This document shows positions 12,001-24,000 of a DNA stretch of 64,000 nt, in pieces; the stretch's first letter is position 1; the number at the start of each line of letters is the position of its first letter. This DNA comes from Nemertoderma westbladi (Eukaryota; Xenacoelomorpha; Nemertodermatida; Nemertodermatidae). A program made the position numbers and the translations under genes. The stretch covers positions 44,154-108,153 of the forward strand of contig JAUCBJ010002638.1 of NCBI GenBank assembly GCA_032718475.1. The letters are read 5' to 3'. Under the pieces are notes generated by a model. The model was not told the DNA's origin. It saw only the letters and a program-made list of their open reading frames with translations, and did not search any database.

Positions 12001-15000
12001 GTTTGATTTAAGTTATTGTTGTGCTGATATTTGAGTTCTGTTATTGTTCTACTAATATTAGAGTTAAGTTATTGGTCTACTAATATTAGAGTTAAGTTAT
12101 TGTTCTACTGGTATTTGAGTTAAGTTATTGTTCTACTAATATTAGAGTTAAGTTATTGTTCTACTAATATTAGAGTTAAGTTATTTATTCTACTTGTATT
12201 TGAGTTAAGTTATTGTTCTACTGGTATTTGAGTTAAAGTTATTGTTGTGCTGATATTTGAGTTCTGTTATTGTTCTACTAATATTAGAGTTAAGTTATTG
12301 TTCTACTAATATTAGAGTTAAGTTATTTTTTCTACTAGTATTTGAGTTAAGTTATTGTTCTACTAGTGTTTGAGTTAAGTTATTGTTCTACTAGTGTTTG
12401 ATTTAAGTTATTGTTGTGCTGATATTTGAGTTCTGTTATTGTTCTACTAATATTAGAGTTAAGTTATTGGTCTACTAATATTAGAGTTAAGTTATTGTTC
12501 TACTGGTATTTGAGTTAAGTTGTTTTTCTACTTGTATTTGAGTTAAGTTATTGCTCTACTAGTGTTTGAGTTAAGTTATTGTTCTACTGGTATTTGAGTT
12601 AAAGTTATTGTTGTGCTGATATTTGAGTTCTGTTATTGTTCTACTAATATTAGAGTTAAGTTATTGGTCTACTAATATTAGAGTTAAGTTATTGTTCTAC
12701 TGGTATTTGAGTTAAGTTGTTTTTCTACTTGTATTTGAGTTAAGTTATTGTTCTACTAATATTAGAGTTAAGTTATTGTTCTACTAATATTAGAGTTAAG
12801 TTATTGTTCTACTAATATTAGAGTTAAGTTATTTTTTCTACTAGTATTTGAGTTAAGTTATTGTTCTACTAGTGTTTGAGTTAAGTTATTGTTCTACTAG
12901 TGTTTGATTTAAGTTATTGTTGTGCTGATATTTGAGTTCTGTTATTGTTCTACTAATATTAGAGTTAAGTTATTGGTCTACTAATATTAGAGTTAAGTTA
13001 TTTTTTCTACTAGTATTTGAGTTAAGTTATTGTTCTACTAATATTAGAGTTAAGTTATTGTTCTACTAATATTAGAGTTAAGTTATTGTTCTACTAATAT
13101 TAGAGTTAAGTTATTTTTTCTACTAGTATTTGAGTTAAGTTATTGTTCTACTAGTGTTTGAGTTAAGTTATTGTTCTACTAGTGTTTGATTTAAGTTATT
13201 GTTGTGCTGATATTTGAGTTCTGTTATTGTTCTACTAATATTAGAGTTAAGTTATTGGTCTACTAATATTAGAGTTAAGTTATTTTTTCTACTAGTATTT
13301 GAGTTAAGTTATTGGTCTACTAATATTAGAGTTAAGTTATTTTTTCTACTAGTATTTGAGTTAAGTTATTGTTCTACTAATATTAGAGTTAAGTTATTGT
13401 TCTACTAATATTAGAGTTAAGTTATTTTTTCTACTTGTATTTGAGTTAAGTTATTGTTCTACTGGTATTTGAGTTAAAGTTATTGTTGTGCTGATATTTG
13501 AGTTCTGTTATTGTTCTACTAATATTAGAGTTAAGTTATTGTTCTGCTGATATTTGAGTTAAGTTATTGTTCTACTAGTGTTTGAGTTAAGTTATTTTTT
13601 CTACTAGTATTTGAGTTAAGTTATTGCTCTACTAATATTAGAGTTAAGTTATTGTTCTACTAATATTAGAGTTAAGTTATTTTTTCTACTAGTATTTGAG
13701 TTAAGTTATTGTTCTACTAATATTAGAGTTAAGTTATTGTTCTACTAATATTAGAGTTAAGTTATTTTTTCTACTTGTATTTGAGTTAAGTTATTGTTCT
13801 ACTGGTATTTGAGTTAAAGTTATTGTTGTGCTGATATTTGAGTTCTGTTATTGTTCTACTAATGAGTTAAGTTATTTTTTCTACTAGTATTTGAGTTAAG
13901 TTATTGTTCTACTGGTATTTGAGTTAAAGTTATTGTTCTACTAATATTAGAGTTAAGTTATTTTTTCTACTAGTATTTGAGTTAAGTTATTGTTCTACTA
14001 ATATTAGAGTTAAGTTATTGTTCTACTAATATTAGAGTTAAGTTATTTTTTCTACTTGTATTTGAGTTAAGTTATTGTTCTACTGGTATTTGAGTTAAAG
14101 TTATTGTTGTGCTGATATTTGAGTTCTGTTATTGTTCTACTAATATTAGAGTTAAGTTATTTTTTCTACTAGTATTTGAGTTAAGTTATTTTTCTACTAG
14201 TATTTGAGTTAAAGTTATTGTTGTGCTGATATTTGAGTTCTGTTATTGTTCTACTAATATTAGAGTTAAGTTATTGGTCTACTAATATTAGAGTTAAGTT
14301 ATTGTTCTACTGGTATTTGAGTTAAGTTGTTTTTCTACTTGTATTTGAGTTAAGTTATTGTTCTACTAATATTAGAGTTAAGTTATTGTTCTACTAATAT
14401 TAGAGTTAAGTTATTGTTCTACTAATATTAGAGTTAAGTTATTTTTTCTACTAGTATTTGAGTTAAGTTATTGTTCTGCTAGTGTTTGAGTTAAGTTATT
14501 GTTCTACTAGTGTTTGATTTAAGTTATTGTTGTGCTGATATTTGAGTTCTGTTATTGTTCTACTAATATTAGAGTTAAGTTATTGGTCTACTAATATTAG
14601 AGTTAAGTTATTGTTCTACTGGTATTTGAGTTAAGTTGTTTTTATACTTGTATTTGAGTTAAGTTATTGCTCTACTAGTGTTTGAGTTAAGTTATTGTTC
14701 TACTGGTATTTGAGTTAAAGTTATTGTTGTGCTGATATTTGAGTTCTGTTATTGTTCTACTAATATTAGAGTTAAGTTATTGTTCTACTAGTGTTTGAGT
14801 TAAGTTATTGTTCTACTGGTATTTGAGTTAAGTTGTTTTTCTACTTGTATTTGAGTTAAGTTATTGCTCTACTAGTGTTTGAGTTAAGTTATTGTTCTAC
14901 TGGTATTTGAGTTAAAGTTATTGTTGTGCTGATATTTGAGTTAAGTTATTGTTCTACTAATATTAGAGTTAAGTTATTGTTCTACTAATATTAGAGTTAA

Positions 15001-18000
15001 GTTATTGTTCTACTGGTATTTGAGTTAAGTTGTTTTTCTACTTGTATTTGAGTTAAGTTATTGTTCTACTAATATTAGAGTTAAGTTATTGTTCTACTAA
15101 TATTAGAGTTAAGTTATTTTTTCTACTAGTATTTGAGTTAAGTTATTGTTCTACTAGTGTTTGAGTTAAGTTATTGTTCTACTAGTGTTTGATTTAAGTT
15201 ATTGTTGTGCTGATATTTGAGTTCTGTTATTGTTCTACTAATATTAGAGTTAAGTTATTGGTCTACTAATATTAGAGTTAAGTTATTGTTCTACTGGTAT
15301 TTGAGTTAAGTTGTTTTTATACTTGTATTTGAGTTAAGTTATTGCTCTACTAGTGTTTGAGTTAAGTTATTGTTCTACTGGTATTTGAGTTAAAGTTATT
15401 GTTGTGCTGATATTTGAGTTCTGTTATTGTTCTACTAATATTAGAGTTAAGTTATTGTTCTACTAGTGTTTGAGTTAAGTTATTGTTCTACTGGTATTTG
15501 AGTTAAGTTGTTTTTCTACTTGTATTTGAGTTAAGTTATTGCTCTACTAGTGTTTGAGTTAAGTTATTGTTCTACTGGTATTTGAGTTAAAGTTATTGTT
15601 GTGCTGATATTTGAGTTAAGTTATTGTTCTACTAATATTAGAGTTAAGTTATTGTTCTACTAATATTAGAGTTAAGTTATTTTTTCTACTAGTATTTGAG
15701 TTAAGTTATTGTTCTACTAATATTAGAGTTAAGTTATTGTTCTACTAATATTAGAGTTAAGTTATTTTTTCTACTAGTATTTGAGTTAAGTTATTGTTCT
15801 ACTAATATTAGAGTTAAGTTATTGTTCTACTAATAATTGAGTTAAGTTATTGTTCTACTAGTATTTGAGTTAAGTTATTGTTCTACTAATATTAGAGTTA
15901 AGTTATTTTTTCTACTTGTATTTGAGTTAAGTTATTGCTCTACTGGTATTTGAGTTAAGTTGTTTTTCTACTTGTATTTGAGTTAAGTTATTGCTCTACT
16001 AGTGTTTGAGTTAAGTTGTTTTTCTACTTGTATTTGAGTTAAGTTATTGCTCTACTAGTGTTTGAGTTAAGTTATTGTTCTACTGGTATTTGAGTTAAAG
16101 TTATTGTTGTGCTGATATTTGAGTTAAGTTATTGTTCTACTAATATTAGAGTTAAGTTATTGTTCTACTAATATTAGAGTTAAGTTATTTTTTCTACTAG
16201 TATTTGAGTTAAGTTATTGTTCTACTAATATTAGAGTTAAGTTATTGTTCTACTAATAATTGAGTTAAGTTATTGTTCTACTAGTATTTGAGTTAAGTTA
16301 TTGTTCTACTAATATTAGAGTTAAGTTATTGTTCTACTAATATTAGAGTTAAGTTATTTTTCTACTAGTATTTGAGTTATGTTATTGTTCTACTTGTATT
16401 TGAGTTAAGTTATTGTTCTACTAGTGTTTGAGTTAAGTTATTGTTCTACTAATATTAGAGTTAAGTTATTGTTCTACTAGTATTTGAGTTAAGTTATTGT
16501 TCTACTAATATTAGAGTTAAGTTATTGTTCTACTAATATTAGAGTTAAGTTATTGTTCTACTAATATTAGAGTTAAGTTATTGTTCTACTAATATTAGAG
16601 TTAAGTTATTTTTCTACTAGTATTTGAGTTATGTTATTGTTCTGCTAGTGTTTGAGTTAAGTTATTGTTCTACTAGTGTTTGATTTAAGTTATTGTTGTG
16701 CTGATATTTGAGTTCTGTTATTGTTCTACTAATATTAGAGTTAAGTTATTGGTCTACTAATATTAGAGTTAAGTTATTTTTTCTACTAGTATTTGAGTTA
16801 AGTTATTGCTCTACTAATATTAGAGTTAAGTTATTGTTCTACTAATATTAGAGTTAAGTTATTTTTTCTACTAGTATTTGAGTTAAGTTATTGTTCTACT
16901 AATATTAGAGTTAAGTTATTGTTCTACTAATATTAGAGTTAAGTTATTTTTTCTACTTGTATTTGAGTTAAGTTATTGTTCTACTGGTATTTGAGTTAAA
17001 GTTATTGTTGTGCTGATATTTGAGTTCTGTTATTGTTCTACTAATGAGTTAAGTTATTTTTTCTACTAGTATTTGAGTTAAGTTATTGTTCTACTGGTAT
17101 TTGAGTTAAAGTTATTGTTCTACTAATATTAGAGTTAAGTTATTTTTTCTACTAGTATTTGAGTTAAGTTATTGTTCTACTAATATTAGAGTTAAGTTAT
17201 TGTTCTACTAATATTAGAGTTAAGTTATTTTTTCTACTTGTATTTGAGTTAAGTTATTGTTCTACTGGTATTTGAGTTAAAGTTATTGTTGTGCTGATAT
17301 TTGAGTTCTGTTATTGTTCTACTAATATTAGAGTTAAGTTATTTTTTCTACTAGTATTTGAGTTAAGTTATTTTTCTACTAGTATTTGAGTTAAAGTTAT
17401 TGTTGTGCTGATATTTGAGTTCTGTTATTGTTCTACTAATATTAGAGTTAAGTTATTGGTCTACTAATATTAGAGTTAAGTTATTGTTCTACTGGTATTT
17501 GAGTTAAGTTGTTTTTCTACTTGTATTTGAGTTAAGTTATTGTTCTACTAATATTAGAGTTAAGTTATTGTTCTACTAATATTAGAGTTAAGTTATTGTT
17601 CTACTAATATTAGAGTTAAGTTATTTTTTCTACTAGTATTTGAGTTAAGTTATTGTTCTGCTAGTGTTTGAGTTAAGTTATTGTTCTACTAGTGTTTGAT
17701 TTAAGTTATTGTTGTGCTGATATTTGAGTTCTGTTATTGTTCTACTAATATTAGAGTTAAGTTATTGGTCTACTAATATTAGAGTTAAGTTATTGTTCTA
17801 CTGGTATTTGAGTTAAGTTGTTTTTATACTTGTATTTGAGTTAAGTTATTGCTCTACTAGTGTTTGAGTTAAGTTATTGTTCTACTGGTATTTGAGTTAA
17901 AGTTATTGTTGTGCTGATATTTGAGTTCTGTTATTGTTCTACTAATATTAGAGTTAAGTTATTGTTCTACTAGTGTTTGAGTTAAGTTATTGTTCTACTG

Positions 18001-21000
18001 GTATTTGAGTTAAGTTGTTTTTCTACTTGTATTTGAGTTAAGTTATTGCTCTACTAGTGTTTGAGTTAAGTTATTGTTCTACTGGTATTTGAGTTAAAGT
18101 TATTGTTGTGCTGATATTTGAGTTAAGTTATTGTTCTACTAATATTAGAGTTAAGTTATTGTTCTACTAATATTAGAGTTAAGTTATTGTTCTACTGGTA
18201 TTTGAGTTAAGTTGTTTTTCTACTTGTATTTGAGTTAAGTTATTGTTCTACTAATATTAGAGTTAAGTTATTGTTCTACTAATATTAGAGTTAAGTTATT
18301 TTTTCTACTAGTATTTGAGTTAAGTTATTGTTCTACTAGTGTTTGAGTTAAGTTATTGTTCTACTAGTGTTTGATTTAAGTTATTGTTGTGCTGATATTT
18401 GAGTTCTGTTATTGTTCTACTAATATTAGAGTTAAGTTATTGGTCTACTAATATTAGAGTTAAGTTATTGTTCTACTGGTATTTGAGTTAAGTTGTTTTT
18501 ATACTTGTATTTGAGTTAAGTTATTGCTCTACTAGTGTTTGAGTTAAGTTATTGTTCTACTGGTATTTGAGTTAAAGTTATTGTTGTGCTGATATTTGAG
18601 TTCTGTTATTGTTCTACTAATATTAGAGTTAAGTTATTGTTCTACTAGTGTTTGAGTTAAGTTATTGTTCTACTGGTATTTGAGTTAAGTTGTTTTTCTA
18701 CTTGTATTTGAGTTAAGTTATTGCTCTACTAGTGTTTGAGTTAAGTTATTGTTCTACTGGTATTTGAGTTAAAGTTATTGTTGTGCTGATATTTGAGTTA
18801 AGTTATTGTTCTACTAATATTAGAGTTAAGTTATTGTTCTACTAATATTAGAGTTAAGTTATTTTTTCTACTAGTATTTGAGTTAAGTTATTGTTCTACT
18901 AATATTAGAGTTAAGTTATTGTTCTACTAATATTAGAGTTAAGTTATTTTTTCTACTAGTATTTGAGTTAAGTTATTGTTCTACTAATATTAGAGTTAAG
19001 TTATTGTTCTACTAATAATTGAGTTAAGTTATTGTTCTACTAGTATTTGAGTTAAGTTATTGTTCTACTAATATTAGAGTTAAGTTATTTTTTCTACTTG
19101 TATTTGAGTTAAGTTATTGCTCTACTGGTATTTGAGTTAAGTTGTTTTTCTACTTGTATTTGAGTTAAGTTATTGCTCTACTAGTGTTTGAGTTAAGTTG
19201 TTTTTCTACTTGTATTTGAGTTAAGTTATTGCTCTACTAGTGTTTGAGTTAAGTTATTGTTCTACTGGTATTTGAGTTAAAGTTATTGTTGTGCTGATAT
19301 TTGAGTTAAGTTATTGTTCTACTAATATTAGAGTTAAGTTATTGTTCTACTAATATTAGAGTTAAGTTATTTTTTCTACTAGTATTTGAGTTAAGTTATT
19401 GTTCTACTAATATTAGAGTTAAGTTATTGTTCTACTAATAATTGAGTTAAGTTATTGTTCTACTAGTATTTGAGTTAAGTTATTGTTCTACTAATATTAG
19501 AGTTAAGTTATTGTTCTACTAATATTAGAGTTAAGTTATTTTTCTACTAGTATTTGAGTTATGTTATTGTTCTACTTGTATTTGAGTTAAGTTATTGTTC
19601 TACTAGTGTTTGAGTTAAGTTATTGTTCTACTAATATTAGAGTTAAGTTATTGTTCTACTAGTATTTGAGTTAAGTTATTGTTCTACTAATATTAGAGTT
19701 AAGTTATTGTTCTACTAATATTAGAGTTAAGTTATTGTTCTACTAATATTAGAGTTAAGTTATTGTTCTACTAATATTAGAGTTAAGTTATTTTTCTACT
19801 AGTATTTGAGTTATGTTATTGTTCTACTTGTATATGGCACCGGCGACTTACCAAATGCAGGTTCGCGTATTCGGTGCCAGAGATAGCCCAAATTGTACCA
19901 TTACGCCCTGAAACAAACCGCTAGGGACCAGAAACACAAATATGACCCAGAGATAGTCCAAATTGTAGAAAGGGACTTTTATGTTGACGATGGATTACAA
20001 AGTTGTGACACAGTAGAACGTGCTATAACAGTAGCACATCAATTACGGGACTGTTTAGCAGTTGGAGGTTTTAACCTTACAAAGTTCGCTTCAAACAGCA
20101 CCGAATTGGTGAATTCGTTCGAAACGACTGAGCGTGGGGGTGGTGACATTGATTTAGAATTTGAACCACTACCGACGACCAAGGTGTTGGGACTATTTTG
20201 GGACCCAAACACAGACAACTTTAGAGTGAAAGTAAAACTGGATGTTCAAGGAGGTTCTCTGACCAAGAGGTCCTGTTTGTCAAAGTTGAGTCGTTTGTTT
20301 GATCCATTCGGTTTCATCAGCCCAATAATACTGCAAGCAAGAATATATATGCGCAGTATCTGGAAAGATGGACTGACATGGGACGAACCGATCTCATCTG
20401 AACAAGTGGACTTATGGAAAACTTGGGAGGCGCAATTGTCTTCATTAGAGGATTATTCCATACCCCGGGTATATTTTCCATTACAAGTGACATTTCCTGA
20501 TGATTTAGAATTACATTGTTTTTCCGACGCCAGTGACAATGGCTTTGGAGTAGCAGCGTATCTGCGCAGACAGACTCAGACGAGTTTGACGTATCGCTCA
20601 TTACTTCTAAGGCTAAAACCATGCCTACAAAGTATATGACGACACCACGAGCTGAGCTACAAGCAGCAACCTTGTCGACTACTATTGTAAACCTCATACA
20701 AACCGAATTACAATCAAGTTTACAGATATTTTATTGGACTGATGCGACGTTGGTTTTGTTTTATATAAACAACGACACACTTGAATTTAAGACATTTGTA
20801 GCTAACCATCGTGCGGAAATTTTAGACCGTTCAATAAAGGAAGATTGGCGACATTGTCCCGGACCACAAAATCCAGCTGATATTGCGTCACGAGGAATGA
20901 TGCCCGAGGAGTTCTGTGAACCGGAAAACAAGAAATTTTGGCAACATGGACCACAATTCTTACAACGATCATCACAACATTGGCCGCCATTATACGACAA

Positions 21001-24000
21001 TAAGTCTAACACTATCCCTAAGGACGCTGAAATTAAAAAACCAAAGAAAGGGAAGTCAAAAAAAAAGGCGACGGCGAAACTTAAGAAGAAACCAAAGGTA
21101 AAAAGGAAAAATATAACTTATAAAGTTAAAAACGGAAGACTTGCGAGCCTTTCTTCACCAGACACGTTACTAGACGGTCAACCAGACAGGTTACCAGACG
21201 GTCAACTAGACAGGTTACCAGACGATCAACCAGACACGTTAATTGACGGTCAACCAGACATTTCGCCAGATATGTCACCAGACATTGATAACATATCGAT
21301 ACATAGTAAAGCCGCAGTTTCTCTGCCTTCTGTTGACAAACTATGTAACAGATTACAAAATTTGACACTCTTGAGTCACCATAAGTACAGTGAAACCTCA
21401 TGTATTACAGATGTGGGTAGTACCTATACAGATGTAAATACAGGCGTCACTTTGCGCTCAAGAGACATACCATTAAGTTTACCGAAACCCAGTGATCCCA
21501 TAGAATTTAAACCACCATTAAGAATCGACTCACAAAGTACCGACAATCAAGGTAAGAAGGCGAAGAAGGACAAAATACTCGTAGACCCGGACGGATCAAC
21601 AGTCAATAAGGGAATAGCTACCGGCGGACCCGTGGGCCCATCTAGTAAAACTAGACCTTCCAGATTCACCACTGACTTACCTGATGACGTCATAAATACT
21701 TATGTCGACCGTATTGTAAACCTAACAGATTCTTGGACAAAAGCGTGCCGAAAATTAGCGTGGATTGTACGTTTTGTACAATACGTTAACGGCAAACGCG
21801 ACTTTACATGTCGACTTACATTGACTGAGATTGACAAATGTGAAATTAAATTAATTCGCCATTACCAATTGCGATATTTCGCACGCGAATTCACATCTAT
21901 AAGTAAAGGTCAACCAATCAAGTCGTCACCAATACTGAGTTGGAGCCCGATAATATATAATGGCTTAATTTGTCATAAATCTCGGCTTCAAAATATTGAC
22001 TTTAATACTGATTTTAGGTACCCAATAATAATACCGCAACATCATGAATTACAGCGTGCAATGATACTGGACGCATACTTACAACTAAAACACGCTGGAA
22101 GACACCATTGTCTTTCCTATTTACGTACAAGGTTTGTATTAATTAGACCCAGTAAAGCGCTAAGTTCAGTGACGCGTATGTGTATTATTTGTAAAAAGGT
22201 ACATTCTAGAATAAGTACCCAAGAAATGAGTGAACTTCCACAAGCGCGACTACAAGCATTCAGACCACCTTTCACCGAGACTGGAATTGACTGCTTTGGT
22301 CCGATAAATACGAAACGTGGACGTATACTAGTAAAACGTTGGGGACTGATATTCCCATGCATGTCCAGTAGGGCAGTTCATATTGAACGTGTGATAGATC
22401 TTTCCACTAACGCCTTTATACTAGCATTACGCCGATTTATCGCCAGACGCGGACTAGTAAAATGCTTGTACTCAGACCAAGGTACAAACTTTGTTGGTGC
22501 TCGAAATGAAATTGCAAGGGCCTTTAAGAAATTAGATCATGATCAAGTTAAGTTATTTTTCTACTAGTATTTGAGTTAAGTTATTGTTCTACTAGTGTTA
22601 GAGTTAAGTTATTGTTCTACTAGTATTTGAGTTAAGTTATTGGTCTACTAATATTTGAGTTAAGTTATTGTTCTACTGGTGTTTGAGTTAAGTTATTGTT
22701 CTACTAGTATTTGAGTTAAGTTATTGTTCTACTAATATTAGAGTTAAGTTATTGGTCTACTAATATTAGAGTTAAGTTATTGTTCTACTGGTATTTGAGT
22801 TAAGTTATTGTTCTACTAATATTTGAGTTAAGTTATTGTTCTACTGGTGTTTGAGTTAAGTTATTGTTCTACTAGTATTTGAGTTAAGTTATTGTTCTAC
22901 TAATATTAGAGTTAAGTTATTGTTCTACTAATATTAGAGTTAAGTTATTGTTCTACTAATATTAGAGTTAAGTTATTGTTCTACTAGTGTTTGAGTTAAG
23001 TTATTGTTCTACTAGTATTTGAGTTAAGTTATTGTTCTACTAATATTCTAATATTAGAGTTAAGTTATTGTTCTACTAATATTAGAGTTAAGTTATTGTT
23101 CTACTAATATTAGAGTTAAGTTATTGTTCTACTAGTATTTGAGTTAAGTTATTGTTCTACTAATATTAGAGTTAAGTTATTGTTCTACTAATATTAGAGT
23201 TAAGTTATTGTTCTACTAATATTAGAGTTAAGTTATTGTTCTACTAATATTAGAGTTAAGTTATTGTTCTACTAATATTAGAGTTAAGTTATTGTTCTAC
23301 TAGTGTTTGAGTTAAGTTATTGTTCTACTAGTATTTGAGTTAAGTTATTGTTCTACTAATATTAGAGTTAAGTTATTGGTCTACTAATATTAGAGTTAAG
23401 TTATTGTTCTACTAATATAGGAGTTAAGTTATTGTTCTACTAATATTTGAGTTAAGTTATTGGTCTACTAATATTTGAGTTAAGTTATTGTTCTACTGGT
23501 ATTTGAGTTAAAGTTATTGTTGTGCTGATATTTGAGTTCTGTTATTGTTCTACTAATATTAGAGTTAAGTTATTGGTCTACTAATATTAGAGTTAAGTTA
23601 TTGTTCTACTAGTATTTGAGTTAAGTTATTGTTCTACTAGTGTTTGAGTTAAGTTATTGTTCTACTAGTGTTTGAGTTAAGTTATTGTTCTACTAATATT
23701 TGAGTTAAGTTATTGGTCTACTAATATTTGAGTTAAGTTATTGTTCTACTGGTATTTGAGTTAAAGTTATTGTTGTGCTGATATTTGAGTTCTGTTATTG
23801 TTCTACTAATATTAGAGTTAAGTTATTGGTCTACTAATATTAGAGTTAAGTTATTTTTCTACTAGTATTTGAGTTATGTTATTGTTCTACTTGTATATGG
23901 CACCGGCGACTTACCAAATGCAGGTTCGCGTATTCGGTGCCAGAGATAGCCCAAATTGTACCATTACGCCCTGAAACAAACCGCTAGGGACCAGAAACAC

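Noticed and set aside
11465-13408. Two identical 64-codon hydrophobic ORFs as a possible duplicated membrane-peptide gene
   Set aside because: They are direct translations of the 28/29-bp satellite and duplicate with its 1749-bp period.
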